The position numbers were made by a program, and so were the translations under genes. Under the pieces are notes generated by a model. The model was not told the DNA's origin. It saw only the letters and a program-made list of their open reading frames with translations, and ran no database searches. Shown here piece after piece: positions 1-12,600 of a stretch of 53,066 nt of DNA; the first letter of the stretch is position 1; every line of letters starts with the position of its first letter. Source of the DNA: Parachlorella kessleri. Taxonomy: Eukaryota; Chlorophyta; Trebouxiophyceae; Chlorellales; Chlorellaceae. The stretch is taken from the NCBI GenBank assembly GCA_001598975.1, contig BBXU01001339.1:1-53066 (forward strand), given 5' to 3'.

Positions 1-607
1 AGGAAAGGAGACAATGCTCTATTTGTTACACTTCATGATTTGGCGGCACACTTGCAACAGTGAGTCCATGGTACAGAACTCTTGCAAGGAGTGCTGCGTC
101 TCTTGTTTGTTTTCCCTAAAGCATATGCACAACAAGTGAGCTAAGGGAAGATTTTGTCTCCTATGCTGAGGGAAGACTCTCCTCCAAGCAAGACAGGTTG
201 AGGCTGAGCAGCTCTTGAGCAGCAAGTCAAGCCCACCAAGGCATATCAACCTGACCGCGGCGTGCAAATGGCAGGGAAATGGTGTTCAAGCCTTTGTTCG
301 AGGTAATCAACTGAGGAACATCATGTAACCAAGCCGCTCCCCCTCCCTCTCCTGGACACTCACCCTTGGTCCGCCTGTACGGAGAGAAGTTGCAAGAGAA
401 GGCACGACAGGAAGCCAACCCAAGCTGAAGTCGATTTCTTGACCACAACGTTAGTAATAGTCGGCGGGAAGCCTTGCAATGGGAGGGCCGCATGCAGGAA
501 CATTGCACTGTCCCAACTTTACCTCGTTTAGTGAACGTTGGAGATGACAAGGAAGAGGCGAACCCAGCACTTGCCGTCAGGCTGATTGATCAGAAGGCGT
601 CAGCCAA
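1..607. other. Upstream region, no gene seen
   Basis: I see no supportable coding region here. The open frames on both strands are short, lack splice-consistent neighbours and resemble no family I know. The stretch probably holds the promoter and 5' untranslated region of the large gene that starts near 608. No clear TATA box was found. Confidence 0.4.
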
Positions 608-3600
608 ATGGGCGGGCGAGGGCAAAGGAAAGACAAAACCACACAGCGCTTCATGCAGGCAAGGAGGAAGGGGTTTCGTTGTTATGCGTTTACAAGTACT
701 CGTCGCGTAGCACGCCTGTGTGCTAGTTGGTGCCCTGCTGTTGCCTCACATGACGGCCAGTCTTTTTATTGCAGGCGCTGCTGGGGGTCACACTTGCAGC
801 GAACGCCAATCCCCCGCCTGCAGTGCCTGCGGAAGCCAAGCTTGCAAAGGACTTGTACTCCCAGGTATGTCATAGTGAAACCGGACTGAAGAAGGCTTGG
901 GGGATAGTGGAACTGTTCTGCTGCTGTGGGCCGGCACCCACACGGTCCAAGGGTGGACCTGGTAAAGTGCCGGGAACTGCCTGCAGTTCATCAATAAGGG
1001 CAAGCGCGCCAAGGCATGGAAGGAGCTGGAGGCGCTGCAGAAGTCCAAGCCAAGCAGCGCGCTGTGCATAACGGCCGCTAAGATGCATATGATTGCAGCG
1101 GTGGAGCAGGTGCGCAGCCAAACGTGGTCAGCTCCTAGGCAGAGGGCGGGCTACTTTAGCAGCAGGAAGTTTAGAGAACGGGAGAGGCAGTGCTGACGGC
1201 GGAGATTGTTGGCTGCTGGACAGTCAAGCTGACCACTCCAGCCACTGGCCACTGGTTCAACCGGGCCGGTGCCAGATGGTACACCACCTTCCCTACATGT
1301 GCAAGCTGCAATATAGCAGCGTTAGTGACAAGGGCCGCCGGGTGCTATGCTGCGAGGCTGAATACGAACATGGGTACTGCACCGTCGCAGGTGTGCAAAG
1401 CAGAAGAGGACGCTGCGCGCGAGGAGCTGGCGCTGCATAGCATGCACAGTGTGCTGGATTGTGCTTGCCAGGGCGCTTTAGCATTTGCCTCGCTCCAATG
1501 CTTGGTGCTGGCGGTCTTCACCCTACACACATGCCGCGGCCGCGGCAGCGCTGAGCAGCTGGCCTGGCGGCGGCAGCAGGCGGCAGCGCTTGAGGCACGA
1601 TTTGGGGGCCTGGCCAGCAGCGCGGCCCGCTGGGCCAAGACCAAGTGGGTGGACCCCAGGATTGAGAGCTATGAGAAGGACAGGTAAGGCAGAGGTGATG
1701 TGGTGGAGACTGCCTGAGATTGTGGGTGGGCAGAGAGGTTAGCAAGGAGGGATTGACGCCAGGGTAGGCAGCCTTGGACCAGATCTTTTAAACGTCCGTT
1801 GGCGTCCTGGCAGTCAAGTTGTGGATGTGAACCACGTTAGGAGTCTGCTGTCATGCCTGGAGGCTGCAACCTCATGTCACAGGCAGGGTACTGGTGCTGC
1901 CTAGGTTTTTCAAGTTGCAGGTTAGTGGTTTGTTGTACTACTGCATCACCCTTTGGCCGCGTGTTGTGGGGGAGAGCCGATGGGGTTATGGGAGGGCAGG
2001 GACCGCTCCGTGCTCCTTAGACAGACTTTGTGGCTTGCAGGTTCCCATTCGAGTGGGAGCCCTACAGCTCCAAGAACCTGCGGGAGTGGGTTGAGGCAGT
2101 GAGGGACGACTGGAACAAGTTCATGCCTACCATCGCGCGGGCCGACCAGCTGGCAGCTGAGCGGGCAGGAGCCCAGGCTGCAATAACCAGTAGCAGTGGC
2201 AGCAGCAGAGATGCCACCAGCAGCAGCAGCAGCGGGGCGGGTAGTGCTGGCCGTGAGGGCAGCCTTGCTGGACCGCCAAGCGTAGCAGGGCCAGACAGGG
2301 GATGGGGCGGGGCAGAGGGGCATGATGCCCTGGGAGAGGATATGGGAAGCCCTGTGGACGTGAGGTTAGGTAAGGTGTTGACGGGATGATGGCAAGGGCG
2401 CCCAGCAGCTGGGGAGGTGGAGGCGCACGCTTCACAAAGGCTAAGAGCTGCATTATGTGCTATGTTACAGACAGGGCCCTGGCAGCTTAAGCTGCCGTGT
2501 TGTTGTGTGCTGTCGTGCTTTACTCGGTGGTGTGGAAGTGATTCTATTCCCAGGGCCCCTTTGCTGAGCATGCTTCTCAACTATGTTGCTGCAGCCGGCT
2601 CGTTCGCACTGAAGCATTGCGATAAGGAGGCGATTCGGCGCCATTTGGATGCGCTGGAGGCAAAGCGCAAGCCGGGAAGCACAGCGGGGGCGCTGGCAGC
2701 CCCCTTGCCGCCGCCGTCTAAGCCTGCACCCACGCCTGCCTCCACCCGCGCTGGTCGTGCAGCAACAGCTGCGGCTGCCGCGGCAGTGGTGCAACTGGCC
2801 GCTGCGGCAGGCAAAGAGGAGCGTGGGAACGGGCTGGGCTGTGCGGGCCTCACAAGCGGGCCAGCGGCGCTGCCGCCTCCGCCGGCGCCATACTCGCGGG
2901 GCGGGCTGGGCGCTGATAACACCTCCTTCTTACCGCCTTACCAGCATCCGGCGGCAGCCGCTGGGGTGGGCAAGGGGCGTGAGCGGCATCGTGCAGAGCA
3001 GAAGCGGCAGCAGGCGCAGCGGGCACAGCAGCGGGCTGCTGAGGTGCGTTTTCAGAACATGACCTGGCCGTGCGCTTCGCGCTGGATTCAGCAGTGAGAG
3101 CAATTTTCTGAAGCCTCTGCTGCGTGCACCTGAGCAGTACAACAAGGTGTGCAAGGACAACACCGCAGCCAAGAATCCACAAGACCGTGCAGTGCCTGTT
3201 GGGTGATGGTGTCCACGTACACCACCTCACATGCCGGCTACCCTAACCCTTATTATTTTGGACTAGTGCAGATTCAGGCCTACCTGGCCCAGCAGCTTGA
3301 GCCAGCCGGCGATGACCCAGAGGCAGCGCAGCAGCTGCTCGCGGATCGCTGCCGCATGCAGGTGGACGAGTTTGGCGCAGCCGTCCGGGCTGCCCTGGCG
3401 GCCAAGGAGATCTCGCAAGCGGAGGTGGGACCGCTGCACTGGACTAGGAAAAATGTAGTTGGCACCATGGTATGGCCATGGTGCTGCCATTAGCCTGCCA
3501 GCGAAACTTTCGGGCAAATGTGCAGCCTTGCGTTATGGCCGGACTGGACGGACAGCATGTGGGCCCGCCCTCATGATGGCGTGTCCACCAGCTACTGGCG

Positions 3601-6600
3601 CTTGTAACACAAAACAGACCCAGCTTGTACGTGCTAGCCGCGCCAATGCCTGCGGGCTGGGTTTCTTGCAGGCTCCAGGGTATACCTGAGAGGTCGTACA
3701 CGTTCATATTCGTCCCACGTCTGATAGCTGTGCCTGTGCAGGCGGACTTGGCGTTTGCCAACCTTGGCCGGCTGCAAGGCTACGATGGTGGCCCGCCCCA
3801 CCATGTGTGGTATGGAGACTCGCACCTGGACATTGGGGATAGGCGCCATGAGGTGGAGGTGAGTGTGTCAGCTGAGGGGCTTGCCTTTCCCCTTCCTGTT
3901 ATGGATACGGTTATCTCTTATCTTACACTCTTGAGGTTGAAGTGGGCGCCTAGATGTTGTCAACAGCGGGGGTTAAAATCCCCCAACAACATAAGCGAAG
4001 CAGAGGCAGTGTTGCAGTTTTGTCTGGCTTGCATCTGTCCTGCCCTCACATGCAAACGGCAGACCTTCCTTACACCTAACCCCTTGCCTCCTCTACGCAG
4101 GGCCAGCAGGAGATGGAGGACACGCTGACTGAGCAGCTGCAGCAGGACTGGGTGATTGCAGAGGAGGCCACTGAGTGGGTGGGGTCGCACCTGGACGGCT
4201 GGCGGGAGCTGTTGGCGCGCATGGGGCTGGAGGCCAACACCATGACGGTTGGTGCCGTGGCTAGCGCGAGATCGTTGTGGCAGCAGCTAGGGTATTTGCA
4301 AGGGTTGTGATGAGGGGCTCTTGAGGATATGAGCGGTATGGGCTGGTCAGGCATGAAGTGTGTAATTTGGGTTATACTCTGTGGGATGCAAGGCCCATGT
4401 GCAGTGTGGCTTTGTTGTAGCAGGTTGAGGACTGCCTGGGTTGGTTGATGCGCTTGCGGTTACAAGAGCGCTGCTGACCAGCTGTGCCTGGCCTAGGCTG
4501 CGCAGGACGTGGATCGCGACAGCATGCTGGCCCAGGAGGACCCCTCCCTGGGACAGACCCTGGTCAGGGTCTGGACTGAGGACTACCCAGCGCCGCCGCC
4601 CGAGGGCGTGGGCGCTGAGGTGGACTTGGCAGCGGACGCTGAGCTGGAGGCGCTGCTTCCCGCCGGCGCCAGGCCCTGCAGCTGCGGCCGCTGCCAGCGC
4701 GAGCAGCAGCAGGCTGCCGCCTCTGGCAGCATCACCAGCGACAGCAGCAGCAGCGGCGCTGTCCGCGGCAAGGAGGCTAGCAGCGACGGCAGCGCAGCCG
4801 TGGTGGGGCAGGAGGCTCAGCCCGCCGCGCCTCCCACAAGGAGCTTGCAGGGGGGGTCTGCTGCTGCTGCTGCTGCCAGGCGCCTCAACGGCACCGCGGA
4901 GGTGTTCACCGCAGCCGAGCAGTGCCAGGCGGGCGAGTTTGCGGCTGCGGGTGGTGCGGGAGGCAGCCCCAGCCGGGTCCAGCTCGCGCAGCAGCAGTGG
5001 CGGGAGGCCATGCACAGCGAGGTGGGCCTTTGGGCGGGGAGGGACGACATGCATAGCAAGCTACTTATGCAAAGGAAGCTCGCGTGGTTCATCCTGCTGG
5101 GCTACGTTATTGGGCGAGTTTGTTCAGGCTTGTCCAGGCGTATATCTTCCAGTGCATGTTTGAAGCCGCAGTTGCACACGGGGAATCTGAGGTTACTGAT
5201 TGCAAAGGGCAACAAGCTCCGCCGTGAACTTGCTCCTCCGGAAGGGTTTCAGTGTCTGCTGTCTGCTGCTGCTCCTTGCCAGCAAAGCTTGCTTGTGATT
5301 TTTTCTGTCAAGCTCTGGTGATGTGGTTATAAGGTGTTCAGTCATGACCGAGCCCAGCAGACTGTGGTAGAGGGAAGCTAGAGTTGGCCCGCCTTTCAAA
5401 GCGGTGGTCTTTGAACACTCCTACAGTTTGCACTCCTTTCCTCTCATACTTTACTGCAGGAGTACGGCAGCGTGTTGCAGCTGGACGTGTACATCAACGA
5501 GGCGGAGCGCAGCCAGCAGTACCTGGACTCCATACTGGGGAGGCCTGAGGGGCTGATGCAGCAGTGCAGGGTGCTGGCGGCTAACCCCGAAGGCGCACCC
5601 AGCAATGAGGCGGACGAGCTGGTGAGGAGATATTTGCTGGGGGCGTGTGGACGGTGGGGCAGGCAACAGCAGAGGGGGCGGGCATGTATGTTGTGGAGAT
5701 ACAAAAGGCGGTGTTTCATGGTTGGCGGGTATTGTGCTTTGCATCTTACAAAGTGTTGCCAGTGTGCCGCCTTTTGCGCACTTGATGTAAGGTTGGCAGC
5801 CCCGGACACTGCATGAAGACTATGCCATGTGGATCCGCAACATCAGTGGGTAAGCTTGGGGTTGTGGTCTTGAGAAGCTTTGTGCAAGCTGAGGACTGAG
5901 AGTTGCTGTGCAGGTGCGCCGTGCGGTGGTTGGACACCTGATGCTGCGCTTGGCCGGTGCCTGGGACGATGCCTCTGCACCACCACCCCAGCAGCAGCAA
6001 GGGGAGGAGGCTGCCAATGACAGTGGATCCCAGGGCGTGGGCGCCTCTACTGCTGCCCCTGCTGCGCCCAGGGCAGGGGCTGGTAGAGCCAGCGTGACCC
6101 AGACGCTGCATCTGCTGCGCCGGGCCATGGACCCCTCCTGTGACCTGGAGAGCCTGATTATGGACTGCGCGGTAAGGACATGCAGGGCTGCGGGGATAGG
6201 AAGAAAGTCCTTCTGTCGCGCCAAGGAGCCATTCGAGACGTTGCCTGCGCGTATCAACTGATCTTGTTGCATCTGCCAGTGACCCCGCAGTGGTAAAAGG
6301 TCTGGCCATGCCCTTGGCGCTGGCCAGGTTGAGGCTGCATTGCTATCAAGCAAACCCGAGGGAAAAACTGGGCAACCTCTTTGTAGCATCCACCATGGCC
6401 GTGTGCCGGGCGCACATGACAGCTTGCATGTGGCTGCTGGCCCGGTGTGACGATTTCTTCCTGCTGATTTGCATCTGGCGGTCTTTCTGCCGCTCCCAGG
6501 TGGATGAGGAGGCAGGTCGCTGTGCTGTGGCCAAGCTGGGGCAGCTGCGTGAGGCCGAGCTGGCGGCTGAGGCAGCAGCTAGTAAGGCCTGGGCGGAGCT

Positions 6601-9600
6601 GGCAGCAGCCATGCAGACGCAGGAAGGCGCTGCTGTGGCTGGGGGCCCCAGCGGCAGCAGTGGCGGCAGCAGCAGTCGGGGCACGGAACCAGTGGTTGCT
6701 GGGCTTATGTCTAGCATGGCCAGCAGGGAGCTGGGTGCGGTGACAGCCGCGTGCCCTGGCGGCGTGGCGGCGGCGGAGGTGGCGGCGGGGGTGGACGCCA
6801 GGGAGGATGACGGGGCCATTTCCCGGCCTGTCACCTTCTGCACGCCGCTGCTCACCACAGTGCTGGAAGGCGCGGTGGGTGCAGCGAGCAGCAGCCAGCA
6901 GCCGTCGTGTAGCGCAAGCAGCAGTAGCGGCAGTAGTTGTGATGAGAGTAGTTATAGTGAAAGCAGAGCGGGGCAGCAAGGGCAGGGGCCAGCGGGCGCA
7001 CCAGCAGCGGCAGCTTCAGCCTCAGAACACCCACCTTGGGAGGCGGAGAGGGCCCGGTTGGTGCGGTTGAAAGGGCAGCTGGCGCGGTCCGCCTTGATGG
7101 GGCTGGGGCAGATCTGGCGGCGGCGCAGGCTGACAGACAAGATGTCCTTCCAGCTGTGTCAGTTCATCGCAGACAGCCTGGCGACCTGTGGGGAGCTTTC
7201 CTCTCGGGAACCTGAGCGGGAGGTGCTCAGGTGCGGCCTTGGCAGCATTGACTAGTTTGCAAGGCAGTCACTGCGTAGTAGCTGGTGTCATACGAGACGA
7301 TGTTGCATCCACACCAGCTTGTGCTAAGGAGTGCTGCTGCGGGTGGCGCGGTTCCCATGATCAGTTGGGCGCTCTGGCCCTGCCCTGGCTGTAAAGCAGC
7401 AAGTAGGAAACTGCGGCTGGCCTTCACTTAACTTGTTGCAAGTTCTCTGCAGGCGCGCTGCTGAGCGGCTGCTAGTAGGTCCTGCGCCTGCACCCTGTGT
7501 GCTGCGCCTGGCGGGCTGGCTGCCGCTGCGCGTGCTGCGCCACCTCTACACATTCGTTGTGCTGTTGGTGGGCGAGTGCTTTGCCTCACCTCAGGATCTG
7601 TCCGAGGAGGTGGAGGTGAGGGGGCCTATAGCACCGTATGGGAGCCTGGGCATGCTTGCTGCGGGCCGGGCAAGGTTTCCTGTGGGACAACTGCGTAGGC
7701 ACATGTGTACTTCAGTGGTGGAAATCTCATGTGGTCGTCCGACCTCCCATCCTGGGGTGCATACCACTGAATGGAGGAAGTGCAAGTGACAGCAGGGCAG
7801 GGAGAACTCCTGTGCCGATAAATATTTAGGGCTTGCGTCATAGCATCCCATGTCCCCGTAGCAGGATGCTCAGTAATTTATTGTTCATTAGGCTGCTCTT
7901 TTGCTGTACAAATGGCACCAAGTATGTGTTACACAGGACTTGGTCTATGCGGATGCCAGTGCCGGGGCACTAAGTGAAGACGGCACTACCGTCACCGTCA
8001 GGCCGGCGGTGTTTGCAGCACTGATGCCTGTCCAGCCGCCTGGCGTGCAGGTGGGAAACTGCCACGGATGCTCCCTCCTGAATGCCGGGATGCATATTGG
8101 CTGTATCACCTCCTAACACAGGCTTTGTGTTCGGGGTGGTACTCCCCGTTTGGTGTATACACACGGGATAATACGTGCCCAGGTTGGGGATCATAGTGGC
8201 ATTTTTTCAGGGTCGAGGTTGGCTAGGCATTGAGTTGCAACCTCGACGCATGCGACCGTGATATGCCCTCCGTCTGCCGCAGAGTCCCTTCATCGATCCA
8301 ACAGCTATGGACCCTACCAGCAGCCGCAGAAAGGGGCCGGGCAGCAGCAGTGGCAGCCGGGGAGAGCTTTTCGGCGCCCTGGCGCCCGCCTACAGCCTGC
8401 AAAGCGTGCCTGACATGGCGGGCCCGCTGGCCTTGCTGGACCCGCTGGGAGCAGCAGCAGGCACTGAAGGGGCTGGTAGCAACTGGCTGGCACGTGTAGC
8501 GGCGTATGTTTGCACACCCGTTGACGCGCAGCATGCCCAGCAGGAGGGTGGGCGGGATGAGGTGGTGGGCGACCTTCACAAGCTCTGGCATGTGGTGAGT
8601 GTGGGGAGACGCTGGTTGAAGACTGGCTGGCTGTACCGTTCGTCAGTGTGCATTCCAGCAATGCGTACCTGCATGTTCGCCACAGCTCAGGATGAAAAAC
8701 ATGGCCGGGAATACAAATAAAAAATGCGGAGGCTTTTGGGTCCAACGACCACTCGGGAGGATGCTTGGCTGTGTTACAGCCTTATGCTCGCTGTCAGATG
8801 TCCACTATTTGGGCATGCCCTTCCAATATGGCGCTATCGACAGTCATAGCATGACCCACGATGAGTTGTCGCCTTGACCCAGTTGACCCAGTTGGCTTGT
8901 TCGGATACTGGGAACCTGCACTCATCCTGCTGCCCCCCCTCCCCCCTCTCCACCTCCCCCCCCTCGCAGGAGGGCGTGCTGCTGGGGCTGGCCAACCTCT
9001 GTGAGTACTGGGAGCGGGGCCTGGACGACAGCCTGGCACGCATGGAGGGCCTGAGGGCCACCTTAGGCCAGGTAGGCGGTTGGGGCGTTTGGGTGTTTCT
9101 CCTTGTGGGTTGTGTGGGCTGGGTTGCAGGATCAAGTGCTGTTTGCATGGGCATGATGGACTGACCGCTTACCCTGGACCAGGCAGGCGGGCAGGCAGGG
9201 GCCTGGTGTGGCACAGCTGCGCCTAGCCTGCAGGGCGGACAGGAGATAGTGTGAGCTTGCGGTGTGGCCCGCTGCAGATCGTGGCTGGCGGGAAGGACAC
9301 GCCGGAGGCGTCAGCCGAGCTCTCCAAGGGCCCCTTCATGCTGGAGCAGCAGCTGCTGGAGGCACGCAAGGTCCTGCAAGCCACAGAGGTGAGCCGCGTT
9401 GTACCGTGCTGTGGTGCTTGTTGTGGGGACTCTTTCCGGAGTGCGTCCTGACATTGCTATTGGGGCTTGTCAGGAACCTTTTCCAGAGCGGATCCTGATA
9501 CTGCGGATGAGGCACGGTGGTGGAGGTATGCATGTCCTGCAAATGACTGGGGGAAGCCCCGGCGGTGCTAAAATGTCGTTGGCGTTGATGCGCATATGGG

Positions 9601-12600
9601 TTTTGGGTATGTAGGCGTGCTGGGATTCCCACTTAGTGCCTTGCAAGCGATAGAACTGTGCGGAGCCGGAAGGTTGCGCAGCAGTGAACCAGGGCTGGAG
9701 CTGGTTATTGGTGAGCTGCCTGACCCACCCACAGTTGCTAGCTCTGCCAGTGTACCTTGGGGGCACGTCCTGCGCTTCGCTGAAATTTAGTTGCTTATCG
9801 CCTGCTCTGCCCTCTGCTGCAGGCTGTGGAGCTGTCCCTGCGCTTGGCAGTGATCAAGATGCACGGGGTGTGCTTTGAAGACGTGCTGGGCATGCTGAAG
9901 GAGCAGCCTGCTGAGCTGGACATCAAAGACAAGGCATGCACAGCAGCGGCTATCAGCAAGGTAGGTGCTCTCACTGCTTCTGACATGCAGCAGCATGGCC
10001 TGGTTTTGTTGTTACTGTGTCGTGTGTGCATGCAGGGGACAGGCATCCTCGCTTTGGTGAGGTGCCTTGCTGGACTCATACTGCACATTGATCAAGTCAA
10101 CAAGCTGCCAAGTAGGAACATAGCCTGTTGATCTGGAAGGCCATCTAGAGGCCAGCTGCCAAGTTTGAGACATCCTGTGAGGTTGGGGAAGAGATGCTCC
10201 CATGTCTGATGAGGGTGCTGTCTGTGCTGCTGCAGTTCGAGTGCATGCTACGCGACAGCTCTGCAGAGGGCGAAGCGTGCAGAGCGCGCATGCAGGAGCT
10301 TGGTGAGTCACATAGTGGGATGGTGTCTGGGCTTGCTTGCGCAGGACACGGCTGTGTATACTTCCTGTGGATTGTACAGCAGAAATGCCACTTTCAGGCA
10401 ACACCCCTCTACTGAAACATGGTGGTGTTGCTCCTCCTCTTCTCCGCGACCCGCGCAAATTTGATTTTGCGCGAGCCTCGCACCTGTATCAGAGGTGCTG
10501 TGTCACGCTGCGCTCCGCTGTGTTCTGCAGCTGTGGCGCCGGCGCCTCAGCTAGAGGGCAAGGAGCAGGAGACCGTGCGAGCTCTGGGCCTGGTCCTAGG
10601 CGGCAACCCTGCCAGCCAGAACGGGCAGCACCGCACCTCGCAGCAGAAGATCAGGTGGGCTCCTGGCGCGGGACAGGGAAACAGGCTTCTGGATGGCTGG
10701 GGTTGCAAAGGGGGAATGGGAGGCCGGCGAAGCCTCCTATGTGTGTGGCCCGACTTGGGCACCGGCAGCGTGTTGACAGCCTGCCAGCTTTTACGTCAAA
10801 ACCTCCCCAGCAAGGATACTTCAACCGCAGCATGGCGCCTCTACATTGCAATCTTGTGTCGCCTTGCTCCCAATTGTCTGCGTTCAAAAAATGATGCAGT
10901 TAGTTCCCGTCCTTGGTTGGCTTTGGAACCTGGTCGTCAATCTTCTTGTTTTGTTTAATTGCAGGGCGCTGCTGGCGGCGCGCCCCGAACGGTGGGAAGC
11001 CAGCTTGACAGCTGGGCGGGAGCTTGTGCTGGGCACGCTTCGCAGGCTTGATGAGTGCACCGAGGCACTGGCCACGCTGGGAGAGTGGTGCTACATCAAG
11101 CAGTGCTCGCTCATAGGGTAGGTCCGGGTGGGCGTAGGCTGCATATATTGGCTATTCATCTTTGCATCAGTAGTCGGACGGCGGGCATAGGCTGGGAGCT
11201 GGGCAAGCCAGCACATCATTGACAGTTGCGCGGCCAGGGCATGCACCTCAATAAAACCTATGCTATGTTGGGAACCCCCCCACTTTTGCCACCCATTTGG
11301 TAAGGTGTAAGGTGTATGATAAGAGTCCACCCCCCCACTTCCCCCACCCATGTGGTGCAGGCAGCTGCGCAGCCAGTACTGCACACACTCCTGCGGAGAC
11401 GAGATGGTGGGCGTGCTGCTGCGTGTGCTGGCGTCCCAGCGTTGGGAGCCTGCAATCCTTGCGGAGCAGGGTAAGCGCTGCTGGTGCTCTCCTCTCTGTA
11501 TCTAGGGATGGAGGCGCAGACATCTCCATGTGGCCATAGACAGCAGCACATGCATGTATATATGTGCCTTTGGTTTAGGAGACTTCGCTAACGAGGAGGG
11601 AAAGGTGTTTACTAAATAAAAGGTGCTTGCTACATTGAGCAAAGTCTTCTGTGGCTGCCATCGCTACATGGGTTGTTCATGCATGGAGCGGCTTCCAAGT
11701 TGAAACTGATAGTTAAAACCTCTTGTTGTTAACCCCTGGTTTGTATGTATGCTGCCTGTGCAACGTGGGGAGTGAAGTGATTTGCTGATTGCTTCAGAGC
11801 GGGAGCGGAGCGCCCGGGCGCAGCAGCTCGAGAGCGAGCTTGAGAGGGAGCGCGAGAGAGAAGCACAGGTGGGCAGGGCAGCATGACTGGGTCCTGTAGG
11901 GTCTTTGCTCTTTCTTCGGGCTTTGAGCATTTCTGTCGTGCGCTCGTGGACGGTATATATCGTTGATGCATATTGCTCTGGAAGCCCCTGGACCCTCGCA
12001 TATGGCTTTGGCGGGTCCCTCGGTCGGTGCGTGCAGTATGGCCCTTGGCACCTTGTCAGCACTCCGTGAGTGACTTGTTGGGGGGCAACCTCTGACCGCA
12101 AACCATACTTCTATGTCTGCGGTGTGTTCAGGTCCGGGCGGCGAAGAAGGCACAGAGGGCCAGGCAGCGGGCGCAGGAGCTTGCCATGTTCCAGCAGCAG
12201 CAGCCTCAGGCAGACACAGGGGAGGCTACGGGGCCTTCTGCCAACGGAGCTGCGGCTCAAGACATAGTGGGCAGCGAGGGTGGCAGCAGCGGTGGCGAGG
12301 ATGGGAGTGACAGCGAGGCTGCCGCGGTTGTTCCTACCGTGGCCGAGCCAACTATGCGGCAGGGTGTGGGTGCCGGCGGGGAGGGAGACTGGGTGGCTGA
12401 CTTGCTTGCAAGGTAAGCCAGCCTGCCTGGCCGCTTCAGGGACGATGGATAAGCAATGTGCATGTGAACGAGGCAGGATATATTGCAGCATTGAGAGCCT
12501 GTGCGCAGTCATCTGCCAGCTCCGAGCTCCATGGGTGAACAGGGTGATCTGGTATGGTCAGGCAAGCTTTTAGCATGAGGTGCGCCGCTGGGCGTATAAC

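Noticed and set aside
4347..5054. Minus-strand open frame of 235 codons rich in Leu and Ala
   Set aside because: It lies antisense to GC-rich exons 4101-5021 of the USP-like gene; its composition reflects the complement of Ala/Gln/Ser codons, and it has no domain.
5746..6979. Minus-strand open frames of 187-241 codons
   Set aside because: Antisense shadows of exons 5914-6171 and 6500-7230; no family resemblance and no splice partners.
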